A stretch of 64,000 bases of DNA from Citrifermentans bremense R1 (GTDB taxonomy: Bacteria > Desulfobacterota > Desulfuromonadia > Geobacterales > Geobacteraceae), in the NCBI RefSeq assembly GCF_000426865.1, contig NZ_AUGE01000001.1, positions 1-64,000 of the forward strand. Reading direction: 5' to 3'. This document shows positions 1-7,583 of the stretch, piece after piece. Both the position numbers and the translations under genes were made by a program. The notes beneath the pieces were generated by a model, which saw only the letters and a list, made by a program, of their open reading frames with translations, ran no database searches and was not told the origin of the DNA. Within the stretch, counting starts at the first letter, position 1. Every line of letters starts with the position of its first letter.

Positions 1-630
1 TCGACGCTTTTGCGCTCCATGAACAGGATGCACGACCTGGTCCCCTCGGCGCGGGTCACCGGAAAGATCCTCGTGGACGACGGCGACATCTACGACAGGG
101 GCGTCGACCCGGTAGCCATACGCCGCCGCGTCGGCATGGTCTTCCAGAAGCCGAACCCGTTCCCGGCCATGTCCATCTACGACAACGTCATCGCCGGCTA
201 CAAGCTGAACGGCCGACTGCCGCGCGAAGAGGCCGACGAGATCGTGGAAAGCTGCCTGAAAAGGGTGGCGCTGTGGGACGAGGTGAAGGACCGGCTGAAA
301 AGTAACGCCATGATGCTCTCCGGCGGCCAGCAGCAGCGCCTCTGCATCGCCCGCACCGTCGCGGTGAAGCCGGAGGTGATCCTGATGGACGAGCCCGCCT
401 CCGCCCTCGACCCCATATCGACGCTGAAGATCGAGGAGCTGATCGAGGAGTTGAAGGAGCGCTACACCATCATCATCGTCACCCACAACATGCAGCAGGC
501 AGCGCGCGTATCGGACTACACCGCGTTTTTGTACATGGGGGACCTGGTCGAGTGCGGCGAGACCAAGAAGATATTCACCACCCCCGAAGTGAAGCGCACC
601 GAAGACTACATCACCGGCCGCTTCGGGTAG
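1..630 (+). CDS. pstB: Phosphate ABC transporter ATP-binding protein PstB (5' end outside window)
   Basis: Energises high-affinity phosphate import through PstCA at the inner membrane. The frame is open from base 1 (Ser-Thr-Leu-Leu, just after the Walker A region), so the start and P-loop lie upstream. Visible are the Q-loop in VFQKPNPFP, the ABC signature LSGGQQQRL, Walker B ILMDEP followed by ASALDP, and the H-switch VTHNMQQA. The C-terminal ITGRFG ending is typical of PstB. It is followed by phoU on the same strand, the usual pst order, so pstSCA is expected upstream of the window. Family assignment is very secure. Confidence 0.97.
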   Translation, partial: STLLRSMNRMHDLVPSARVTGKILVDDGDIYDRGVDPVAIRRRVGMVFQKPNPFPAMSIYDNVIAGYKLNGRLPREEADEIVESCLKRVALWDEVKDRLKSNAMMLSGGQQQRLCIARTVAVKPEVILMDEPASALDPISTLKIEELIEELKERYTIIIVTHNMQQAARVSDYTAFLYMGDLVECGETKKIFTTPEVKRTEDYITGRFG

Positions 631-640
631 CGCGGAATGC

Positions 641-674
641 TCCCTCTCCCTCTCGGAGAAGGTTGGGGTGAGGG
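641..674. repeat. Imperfect copy of the C/T-rich palindromic repeat
   Basis: This is a diverged copy of the palindrome at 712-752. It has a CCCTCTCCCTC arm, a short loop, and an arm reading GAGAAGGTTGGGGTGAGGG with several mismatches. It lies 11 bases after the pstB stop. Two such copies in one 185-base gap suggest a dispersed repeat family rather than a one-off terminator. Confidence 0.6.
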
Positions 675-711
675 AAACCGTGTTATCGTCGCGGGGAAAG
701 ATTGCAGACAA

Positions 712-752
712 CTCACCCCGACCCTCTCCCTCCGGGAGAGGGTCGGGGTGAG
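712..752. repeat. Perfect 19-bp-arm palindrome between pstB and phoU
   Basis: The arm CTCACCCCGACCCTCTCCC (712-730) is exactly complementary to 734-752 around a 3-base loop (TCC). There is no T-run behind it, so it is not a classical intrinsic terminator. It may protect the pstB mRNA end or attenuate reading into phoU. It resembles REP-type intergenic elements and has an imperfect copy just upstream. Confidence 0.75.
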
Positions 753-815
753 AGAGACTGTTTTGGTGACCGAGCAAGTTGCAGACAATTTTTTGAATAG
801 CGGAGAGATATATCT

Positions 816-1487
816 ATGGAGAGAGAACATTTCAGCAAGCAGTTCGACACCGAGCTGAACGAGATAAGGGAAAGGCTTCTTGAGATGGGGGGCAAGGTCG
901 AGGTGATGATCGACAACGCCATGAAGTCCCTGGTGGAGAGGGACACGGAGCTTGCCGACCGGACCATCGCCTTCGACCACGAGATCAACACGCTGGAGAT
1001 GGTGATCGACGAAAAATGCCTGGAGGTCCTGGCGCGCAGGCAGCCGGCGGCGCGCGACCTGCGCTTCATGACCCTGGCGCTTAAGATCGTGACCGACCTG
1101 GAACGGATCGGGGACCAGTGCGCCAACATCTGCAAGCGGGCGCGGGAGCTGAACCAGGAGCCGTCGCTCAAGCCCTACATCGACCTGCCGCGCATGGCGC
1201 AGGCCGCTTCCAGCATGGTCACCAAGGCGCTGGACGCCTTCGTGCGCGGCGACGATGCCCTGGCGATCAAGGTTTGCGAGGACGACCAGTGCGTCGACGA
1301 ATTGAACGAGCAGATCCAGCGCGAGCTTCTTACTTTCATGATGGGGGATCCCACGACCATCAGCCGCGCGATGAAGATCATCCATGTCTCCAAGTGCCTG
1401 GAGCGCATCGCCGATCACGCCACCAACATCGCCGAGATGGTCATCTTCATGGTCAAGGGTAAGGACATCCGTCACACCATTGCCTGA
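816..1487 (+). CDS. phoU: Phosphate uptake regulator PhoU
   Basis: A 223-residue cytoplasmic all-helical protein with the two PhoU three-helix repeats (about residues 15-110 and 120-205). It carries family metal-binding E/D patterns such as the ERIGDQCANI and ERIADHATNI segments at equivalent positions of the two repeats. PhoU links PstSCAB to the PhoR kinase and keeps the Pho regulon off when phosphate is plentiful. The start is ATG at 816 behind a GGAGAG ribosome site. It follows pstB with a palindrome in the gap and has its own terminator downstream. Confidence 0.97.
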   Translation: MEREHFSKQFDTELNEIRERLLEMGGKVEVMIDNAMKSLVERDTELADRTIAFDHEINTLEMVIDEKCLEVLARRQPAARDLRFMTLALKIVTDLERIGDQCANICKRARELNQEPSLKPYIDLPRMAQAASSMVTKALDAFVRGDDALAIKVCEDDQCVDELNEQIQRELLTFMMGDPTTISRAMKIIHVSKCLERIADHATNIAEMVIFMVKGKDIRHTIA

Positions 1488-1513
1488 GTTTTCATTTTCA
1501 GCTCTTCCCGCCT

Positions 1514-1553
1514 AAAAAAGACAGGGGCCGCTCGTTCGGCCCCTGTCTTTTTC
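1514..1553 (+). terminator. Intrinsic terminator after phoU
   Basis: The stem GACAGGGGCC (1520-1529) pairs with GGCCCCTGTC (1538-1547) and is followed by five T. An A-run precedes the stem, so it could also act on the other strand. It ends the pst-phoU transcript. Confidence 0.85.
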
Positions 1554-1712
1554 GTACCGCGACTGTCACACAGTCACATCCACCGTCACAGTTACTCAAC
1601 GTCACGGGTTTCCCCGGCGCTCTTTGTCACAAAAACAGGTCAAGCCCGTAACGAAGATGACACAGTGCACTGTTATCGTGACCACGGATTCCAACAACAA
1701 AGGAGACATGAC

Positions 1713-2765
1713 ATGTTGAGACATCTCGCGAAGACCCTGGCACTGGTTGTTGCATTATCGGTAGGCGCCGGCGCGGCATACGCCGACACAACCCTCAAGG
1801 GAGCAGGCGCTACTTTCCCCCACCCCCTCTACAGCAAATGGTTCCGGGACTACCAGGCAGAGGACCCCTCCGTAACTTTCAGCTATGAAGCCAAGGGAAG
1901 CGGGCATGGGATAAAGAGGATAATAAGCGGCGAGGTCGACTTCGGCGCCACTGACAAATTCCTCACCGACCAGGAACTGAAGGGGGCGCCCGGGAAACTG
2001 CTGCATGTACCTACTGTCATAGGCGCCGTAGCGGTGGCGTACAACATCCCCGGCATAGGCGCCGGGCTCAAACTGACACCGCAGGCCCTGGCGGGAATCT
2101 ACCAAGGGGAAATCACCAAGTGGAACGCCCCTCTCCTTGCCAAGCTGAACCCGAAGCTGAAGCTTCCGGCCCAGGAGATCGTCGTCGTCCACCGCTCCGA
2201 CAGCAGCGGCACCACCAGCATCTTCACCGACTACCTGAGCGCAGTGGACAAATCCTGGGCTGAGTCCGTAGGCAAAGGAACCAGCGTTACCTGGCCGGTC
2301 GGGGAAGGAGCCGAGGGAAGCAGCGCGTTGGTCAAGAAGATCGGAGAGACGCCCAACAGCATCGGGTACGTCGAGATAGCCTACGCCCTGGAAAACGACC
2401 TCAACACCGCGGCCCTCAAGAACAAAAGCGGCAAGTTCGTCAAAGCGAACGTGTTGTCCACCCGCGCCGCGGCAGTGCAGGCGATGAAAAAACAGACGGG
2501 GAAAGCACTGTCGGCTGAGCCCGATTTCCGTTTGTCACTGGTGGACCAACCGGGCAAGGAGTCCTACCCGGTCGTGGGTCTTACCTGGCTATTGGTGTAC
2601 CAGGAGCAGCGGGACGCGGTACAGGGGAAAAAGCTGGTGGAGTTCCTGAGATGGCAGTTGAGAAAGGCGGAGAAGATGACCTCGACGCTGCACTACACGC
2701 CGCTCCCCGACACCTGGACGAGGCAGGTTGAGCAGACAATCGACAGCATCCGTGTACCGCAGTAG
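1713..2765 (+). CDS. pstS: Phosphate-binding periplasmic protein PstS (copy 1)
   Basis: A 350-residue substrate-binding protein that delivers phosphate to the Pst transporter. ATG at 1713 is chosen because AAAGGAG sits just upstream and the encoded N-terminus is a good signal peptide ending near AYA-DTT. An in-frame upstream extension to 1665 lacks this. Phosphate-site motifs are present: GAGATFPHPLY near the mature N-terminus and HRSDSSGTTSIFTDYL in the middle. It is clearly paralogous to the protein at 6290-7321. It is separated from phoU by a terminator, so it is probably transcribed on its own; the 225-base gap contains several GTCAC repeats. Confidence 0.95.
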   Translation: MLRHLAKTLALVVALSVGAGAAYADTTLKGAGATFPHPLYSKWFRDYQAEDPSVTFSYEAKGSGHGIKRIISGEVDFGATDKFLTDQELKGAPGKLLHVPTVIGAVAVAYNIPGIGAGLKLTPQALAGIYQGEITKWNAPLLAKLNPKLKLPAQEIVVVHRSDSSGTTSIFTDYLSAVDKSWAESVGKGTSVTWPVGEGAEGSSALVKKIGETPNSIGYVEIAYALENDLNTAALKNKSGKFVKANVLSTRAAAVQAMKKQTGKALSAEPDFRLSLVDQPGKESYPVVGLTWLLVYQEQRDAVQGKKLVEFLRWQLRKAEKMTSTLHYTPLPDTWTRQVEQTIDSIRVPQ

Positions 2766-2787
2766 ATCATAAGACTTCTGAAAGTGC

Positions 2788-2822
2788 AGAAGGCGACGTC
2801 ACAGCAGACGTCGCCTTTTTTA
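2788..2822 (+). terminator. Intrinsic terminator after pstS copy 1
   Basis: AGGCGACGTC (2791-2800) pairs with GACGTCGCCT (2807-2816) and is followed by a run of T. It lies 26 bases after the pstS stop codon. Confidence 0.88.
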
Positions 2823-2828
2823 TTGAGT

Positions 2829-3134
2829 TCAAAGGGCAAGATCCTGCTGCCCGATGACCGAAGGCAACCGCTTCGGCGCCTTGATCCGCAGCTGCTTGTT
2901 GACGTTCATGCGGCCGAAGACCACCTGGATGTCGGAGACGGCCACCTCGAATTCCTCCGCCAGAAAGCGCACCATGTGGTCGGTGGCCCGCCCGGCACGG
3001 GGAACTGCGGTCACACTGATGCAGAGCTGGTGCCCCTTCGGCTTGCCGATGGCGTCGCGCTTGGCATTGGGGGTGCCCAGCACGTTGAGCACGAGCGTGT
3101 CTCCCTCCCAGTAAAAAAATGGTTTCTTCGACAT
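2829..3134 (-). CDS. DUF167 / YggU family protein
   Basis: A 101-residue cytoplasmic protein of the UPF0235 (YggU) family, about 100 residues in most bacteria and of unknown function. Family features visible are an N-terminal strand pattern leading to GTPNAKRDAI, the central VTAVPRAGRATDHMV helix start, and the FGRMNVNKQLRI strand near the end. The start is ATG at 3134 behind GGAAGA. It converges on pstS copy 1 with the terminator between them. The next gene upstream on this strand (3217) is 80 bases away, so they may share a transcript. Confidence 0.85.
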   Translation of the reverse strand: MSKKPFFYWEGDTLVLNVLGTPNAKRDAIGKPKGHQLCISVTAVPRAGRATDHMVRFLAEEFEVAVSDIQVVFGRMNVNKQLRIKAPKRLPSVIGQQDLAL

Positions 3135-3216
3135 TACTTCTTCCAGCCTCCATGATCTACGTTTCCGGCTTGCGCCGGACTAATGGCGGTTACCCCAAAG
3201 GCTCATCCTAGCCGGC

Positions 3217-3708
3217 TTACCGGACTGCTCGCCCCTGCGGTCCAAGCGTTTGCAGGTCGGCCCCGCGCAGAGCGACCAGTATCGCCTCGCCGTCCGGCGC
3301 TAACCTGAATTCCCCATATTTCGCTGCCGAATAGTAGTCCCCCTGTTTCTCCTGAAAGAAGAAGGCGTTGGTGGCGAACTTGGGCTTCCCGTTGCGGATG
3401 CGGTAACGGAAAGCGACTTCACCGGCAGCCGGCTGGGCATCGCCGGCGAAGCGGCGGAAGGTCGCGACACTGCGCGTGTCCAATGCGAGGATCATCCGGC
3501 CGTCCTTCGCTCCCGGGGGGAACTTTTCGTCACCTATCTTGAAGCGCAGAGCCATGTAGTCCCCCTGCATGAGAGAGCGGGGGTCGACGGGCGCCAACTC
3601 AAGCAGCACCGTCCGGCCGCTATGGATAAGCTCTTCCCGTTGCCAGATGTTGTAATTGACCAGCACGAGCACACATGCGGCAGTAACAAAGAGGACGATA
3701 TTACGCAT
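3217..3708 (-). CDS. GDYXXLXY domain protein
   Basis: A 163-residue protein with one N-terminal membrane anchor (about residues 3-20) and a mostly beta extracytoplasmic part. It contains QGDYMALRF, the motif that names the GDYXXLXY family, and a second conserved block FFFQEKQGDYY..YGEFR. AGGAGGGG precedes the ATG, which overlaps the end of the DUF4401 gene by 8 bases, so the two are translationally coupled. Family members usually sit with DUF4401 and DUF2157 membrane proteins, as here. The function of the trio is not established. Confidence 0.87.
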   Translation of the reverse strand: MRNIVLFVTAACVLVLVNYNIWQREELIHSGRTVLLELAPVDPRSLMQGDYMALRFKIGDEKFPPGAKDGRMILALDTRSVATFRRFAGDAQPAAGEVAFRYRIRNGKPKFATNAFFFQEKQGDYYSAAKYGEFRLAPDGEAILVALRGADLQTLGPQGRAVR

Positions 3709-4774
3709 CTTGCCGCCCCTCCTTTGCCGGGATCAATCTCAGCAGAGCCCATCTTGCCACTAAGAGAAGTGCCCCTGTCGCTGCCAGGATCATCGACTTG
3801 ATAAGCAGTGTCTCGCGCATCTGATAGTAGTAATGGGACAGAAACGACGCCACTGCCATTAAACCCAGACCGAACAACACCCTGTTACCGCCGGCGAATC
3901 CGAGAATCAGTATGAGAGCCGCGGCAGCTAGTCCGTGGGTCGGGAAAGAGACCGCCATGATCAGTGCCATGCACGAGACGATGGCGATGCCTTCCTTACC
4001 AGAGACCTCGATGTCCAGTTCCTTAAGGATCTGCACGGTCACCGCAAGGAAGATGACGGCAACCAGTGCCGTCCCCACGTCGTTCCCATGCCTTTGCAAC
4101 CAATCGGCTTCGCCGTGATGCAGGCCCGACAACATCGCTTCTCCCGCGGCTGAAGAGGCCGCGAGTTGGAGTACCCCGAGGGCAAGACCGTAGCCCACCG
4201 GCTGCCACAGTTCCGCGCGCGCAACCAGCCGCATCTCCCCGCGCCAGACGACCGCGCATGCAGCCGCTGTAACCGAAAGCACGACTCCGTGCAGTCCGGC
4301 CTGCGCAGATGCATAGAAGAGTGCTGCCACTGCCGCCACGGTGGTGAAAATACGGTGCATGAAGTTGGGCATCAGTACAGTAAGGAGCGCCTCGATGCAG
4401 AAAAACATGAAGCAGCCAAGCGAAATGCTGGCGCTTCGTTCCTTGAAGATGGCAACGGCGAATAGCGCCTGTCCCGCAAGTCCCACCGCCAGACCGAACT
4501 GGCCCGCAAAGTCCCCTTTCGATGGCAACCGGAAGATCGCATAGGCACCGCCGCAGCAAAGTATCGCCGCAAAGCTCGCAGCCCCGGCGCTCCGCATCAC
4601 CATGGCGAAGCCGGTGCCGACGAACCCCAGGATGAACCATGCGCCGATCCACCCGGCGAACCCCAGCATGGCCCTGATATACCAGGGGGAGGATGGTGCG
4701 GTGGGAAGATCCCCTGTTACCAGCCGGGCCTGTCGCAGCCGTCCCCACAGCTCAAAACGTGCCACCGTCTTCAT
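3701..4774 (-). CDS. DUF4401 multi-spanning membrane protein
   Basis: A 357-residue inner-membrane protein with about ten hydrophobic segments and little soluble sequence. The N-terminus (MKTVARFELWGRLRQ) and the following PWYIRAMLGFAGWIGAW helix match the DUF4401 family. The start at 4774 makes an ATGA overlap with the upstream DUF2157 gene and has AGGTGG in place; longer in-frame starts would run into that gene. It is the middle gene of a DUF2157-DUF4401-GDYXXLXY operon. Function unknown; no transporter signature that I can see. Confidence 0.87.
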   Translation of the reverse strand: MKTVARFELWGRLRQARLVTGDLPTAPSSPWYIRAMLGFAGWIGAWFILGFVGTGFAMVMRSAGAASFAAILCCGGAYAIFRLPSKGDFAGQFGLAVGLAGQALFAVAIFKERSASISLGCFMFFCIEALLTVLMPNFMHRIFTTVAAVAALFYASAQAGLHGVVLSVTAAACAVVWRGEMRLVARAELWQPVGYGLALGVLQLAASSAAGEAMLSGLHHGEADWLQRHGNDVGTALVAVIFLAVTVQILKELDIEVSGKEGIAIVSCMALIMAVSFPTHGLAAAALILILGFAGGNRVLFGLGLMAVASFLSHYYYQMRETLLIKSMILAATGALLLVARWALLRLIPAKEGRQDA

Positions 4775-6111
4775 GATTCCACCTCGCCTGCTACCGCCCG
4801 TAGCCACCAGCCGCCGACCGCGGAAATCCCCAACACGGTGACCCCTACGAAGAGCAACGCCCCTGCATCCCGGTCGCCGAGGTTATGGCCAAGAAAAACC
4901 GCCGCCACGCATACAATGCTCAACACCCCGAGGGCTAAGACGTAGAGGTCGCGGATCCGGTGGCGGTAAACCTGGTAGGAGCAGGCCAACCAGGTGAAGT
5001 AGCCTAGAAGTTCAGCGAACCCTGCGGAGGAGCGGCCGACGATGCCCCATGCCGCCAGCGTGGTGAAGTATCCAGCCGCGAAAGTGGCTATCAGGCGGGG
5101 GGGCCACCGCTCAGTCAGCCACTGCGTGCCCCGGGTGGCGGCCAATTCCCACACTGCCAGCGCAACCGTATTTACTGCGGTCAATGTCCACAGCAGGGTT
5201 TGCGTCCCGTACACGAAGCCGAAAAATCCCGCAAAGGCGATGTAGTAAAGAGTGAGCGCAAGGTTAACCAGTGCCAGCCACACAAGCCACAGCGCCGGGA
5301 ACCGGGATATGGCGACCCACGGCAGCACGAAGAGCGCCCATGTGGCGAAGAGTTCCCAGGGGTCGGCGCCGGTCTGGTACGTTTGGCCGACGAGCGCCAA
5401 AAACGCGCCCACCAATAGCGTCGCAGCAAGAAGGGCGGCTTTCCCGCCCGTCCGTTCCAGGCCGAGACGCCAGGAGGCAAGCACCGAGGCGACAAGCAGC
5501 ACTTCCGCTATTCCGAACCGGGTGAAATTTCCGAGTTCCTTCCAGTTGTAGGCGAAAAAGAAAATCACCGCTAAGGCGAGGAAGATGGCCCCGCTCCAAA
5601 GCGCCAGACCGTCCAGGAACCGGCGCCACTCCATCCGTCCCGGGAGCATCCTGGCGATACGCGACGCTTTAGGCAGGGCTTCCGCGGCCAGGTGCCCATC
5701 GGCTATCCATTTGTAGAGTTCCCCCCGGCCGTGGCCGAACCGAAAGCTGGCCGCACTCAAGGGGACAGGCACCTGCGGAGCCAGTCCCCCTGTCACGGTG
5801 TCTGGAAAAGGTGCGTCCTCCGTTGCCGGCTCATCTTTAGCGGCGGCATCGGACTGAAGCCGCCGCTCTTGTACCGCCCGGTATTTTTCGTAGAAGATTC
5901 CGCAACTGGCGCAGCTATCCGCGGCTGGTTGCTGGACGCCGCACTTGGGGCAAATGATGGATGCGGAGGTGTCTTGCGTAGCGACCGGTTCTGCCGGGCC
6001 GACGAAAAATACGTTCGAGCAACGTGGACACTTGGTGTTCGCCCCTTTGGTAGGGACCTTCGCCGGGTCGACATCGGCAGCGAATTGGCAGGAAGGGCAT
6101 TCTATTCTCAT
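4771..6111 (-). CDS. DUF2157 membrane protein with N-terminal zinc ribbons
   Basis: A 446-residue protein. Residues 1-40 form an MJ0042-type zinc ribbon (CPSC...CPRC), then a second CxxC pair set (CPKC...CASC). A soluble DUF2157-like helical region follows, then about ten membrane segments from roughly residue 185. ATG at 6111 is chosen because it begins directly with the zinc ribbon; upstream in-frame sequence is low-complexity intergenic DNA. It is first in the operon with the DUF4401 and GDYXXLXY genes. A dispersed 30-base palindrome lies in frame within it (5760-5789), encoding a Pro/Val-rich linker. Function unknown. Confidence 0.85.
   Translation of the reverse strand: MRIECPSCQFAADVDPAKVPTKGANTKCPRCSNVFFVGPAEPVATQDTSASIICPKCGVQQPAADSCASCGIFYEKYRAVQERRLQSDAAAKDEPATEDAPFPDTVTGGLAPQVPVPLSAASFRFGHGRGELYKWIADGHLAAEALPKASRIARMLPGRMEWRRFLDGLALWSGAIFLALAVIFFFAYNWKELGNFTRFGIAEVLLVASVLASWRLGLERTGGKAALLAATLLVGAFLALVGQTYQTGADPWELFATWALFVLPWVAISRFPALWLVWLALVNLALTLYYIAFAGFFGFVYGTQTLLWTLTAVNTVALAVWELAATRGTQWLTERWPPRLIATFAAGYFTTLAAWGIVGRSSAGFAELLGYFTWLACSYQVYRHRIRDLYVLALGVLSIVCVAAVFLGHNLGDRDAGALLFVGVTVLGISAVGGWWLRAVAGEVES
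5760..5789. repeat. Dispersed 30-nt palindrome, copy A (inside a CDS)
   Basis: GGGGACAGGC at one end pairs with GCCAGTCCCC at the other around a small internal loop. The same element occurs at 7521-7552 and 59773-59804. This copy is one base shorter in the centre and is read through in frame in the linker between the zinc ribbons and membrane part of the DUF2157 protein. Confidence 0.8.
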
Positions 6112-6219
6112 GGCAGGCCGCACTATATAGACATGTCCTATTGTTGTCAAAGGTGAAGCTGCCGTTACTCTCCCCCTCCCTCGACGGGAGGGGGGGACCT
6201 GCTTCCCAAGCCCCCTCAT

Positions 6220-6260
6220 AAAAAAATCCGGGTGCCCGGCTTAAAGCCGATGCACCCGGA
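6220..6260 (-). terminator. Intrinsic terminator after pstS copy 2
   Basis: On the minus strand TCCGGGTGC pairs with GCACCCGGA, with an inner GGCTTTAAGCC hairpin, and is followed by a run of T (A-run at 6220-6226 on the plus strand). It separates pstS copy 2 from the DUF2157 operon downstream. Confidence 0.85.
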
Positions 6261-6289
6261 CGGTTCCAGATTTTTCTCTGTCTGCAGTT

Positions 6290-7321
6290 TTACTTAATGG
6301 TCTTGATAGTCTTCTGAACCATCTTCACCACGCTGTTCGGAAGCGGCGCGTACAGCATGGGGGACGCCATCTTCTGCCCTTTGGTCATGCTCCAGTTCAG
6401 GAACTCGACCAGCTTCTTGCCCTTGACGGCATCCTTCTGCTTCTCGTAAACGAGCAGCCAGGTGAAGCCGACCACCGGGTAGGCGTCCTTGCCGGGCTGG
6501 TTCACCAGCGAGATGCGGTAGTCGGCGGGCATCTTCTTCAGCGCTGCTGCCGCCGCGGCGCTGGTGGATTTGATGGACGGAGCCACGAAGACGCCGGCGC
6601 CGTTTTTCAGGGACGCGAAGGGAAGCTTGTTTTCGAAGGCGTAGGCGAGCTCTACGTAGCCGATGGTGTACGGGGTGGTCTTGATCTGTCCCGCAACGCC
6701 TTCGTTACCCTTGCCGCCCAGACCTACCGGCCACTTGACCGAAGCGCCCTTGCCGACCTTCTGCGCCCAGTCGGCGTTGACCCCGGTCAGGTAGTCCGTG
6801 AAGATGCTGGTGGTGCCGCTGCCGTCGGAGCGGTGGACGACGATGATCGGCTTGGCCGGGAGGTTGATCCCCTTGTTGTCGTCCGCGATCCTCTTGTCGT
6901 TCCACATGGTGATCTTACCGAGGTAGATGTTGGCCACGTCCTCGGAGTTGAGCTTAATGCCGGAGGGTACCCCAGGAAGGTTGTAGGTGACTACGACGGC
7001 ACCCATGACGGTCGGGATATGAAGGAGCTTGCCCGGGGCCGCGCTCAGTTCCTGATCGGAGAGGAACTTGTCGCTGGCGCCGAAGTCGACGGTCTGAGCG
7101 GTGATCTGCTTGATGCCGCCGCCGCTGCCGATGGATTGGTAGTTGAACTTGACGCTTTTGTCCACCTTGGCGTACTCGCTGAACCACTTGGAGTAAAGGG
7201 GGTACGGGAAGGTGGCGCCTGCGCCGTTAACGAGGGTTTCCGCGGATGCCTGACCTGCGGCGGCGCCCACAGTCGCCACTAGGGCCAGAGCCAGGAATGC
7301 TTTTTTTATCTGCTGAATCAT
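6290..7321 (-). CDS. pstS: Phosphate-binding periplasmic protein PstS (copy 2)
   Basis: A 343-residue phosphate-binding protein. ATG at 7321 is chosen for its strong AAAAGGAGGAAG site and signal peptide ending at ASA-ETL; a longer in-frame start at 7432 would add sequence that does not look coding. It has GAGATFPYPLYSKWF near the mature N-terminus and HRSDGSGTTSIFTDYL, as in the copy at 1713-2765, with which it shares most conserved blocks. It is divergent from phoB across a 262-base region that contains a Pho-box-like triple repeat, so PhoB control is likely. It has its own terminator. Confidence 0.95.
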   Translation of the reverse strand: MIQQIKKAFLALALVATVGAAAGQASAETLVNGAGATFPYPLYSKWFSEYAKVDKSVKFNYQSIGSGGGIKQITAQTVDFGASDKFLSDQELSAAPGKLLHIPTVMGAVVVTYNLPGVPSGIKLNSEDVANIYLGKITMWNDKRIADDNKGINLPAKPIIVVHRSDGSGTTSIFTDYLTGVNADWAQKVGKGASVKWPVGLGGKGNEGVAGQIKTTPYTIGYVELAYAFENKLPFASLKNGAGVFVAPSIKSTSAAAAAALKKMPADYRISLVNQPGKDAYPVVGFTWLLVYEKQKDAVKGKKLVEFLNWSMTKGQKMASPMLYAPLPNSVVKMVQKTIKTIK

Positions 7322-7488
7322 TTCTTCCTCCTTTTCGGTTTTGAAGCGACTATAGGCCCGTAATGTTGCAGTCTGGTTACAACGGCCAGAAGAATCTGTG
7401 AAAATCATCCCCCTGCGGATGTCTGCAGCCACGTGTTCCCTTCCGCTCCTCCAGCTCAGAGAGCTTCCCTGCGAGACATTTAACCCGC

Positions 7489-7516
7489 CTGTAACCTTTC
7501 CTTCACAAACTGTATG
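7489..7516 (+). promoter_or_regulatory. Candidate Pho box in the pstS/phoB divergent region
   Basis: Three direct repeats, CTGTAAC (7489), CCTTCAC (7500) and CTGTATG (7510), are spaced 11 and 10 bases apart. PhoB boxes in other bacteria are CTGTCAT-like 7-mers repeated every 11 bases. The position fits control of phoB, of the divergent pstS, or of both. This is a match by eye to a known consensus, not a demonstrated site. Confidence 0.45.
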
Positions 7517-7520
7517 TAAA

Positions 7521-7552
7521 AGGGGACTGGCTCCGCAAGGTGCCTGTCCCCT
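7521..7552. repeat. Dispersed 30-nt palindrome, copy B
   Basis: The same element as at 5760-5789 and 59773-59804, here in the opposite written orientation (GGGGACTGGC ... GCCTGTCCCC). It lies between the candidate Pho box and phoB, so it would be in the phoB 5' leader if the promoter is upstream. Confidence 0.8.
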
Positions 7553-7583
7553 TAGAATCCCTTAGAACTAGAAGAGAGGTACC

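Noticed and set aside
606-1475. A 289-codon minus-strand frame over phoU
   Set aside because: It is antisense to phoU and includes the palindromic repeats; no family features.
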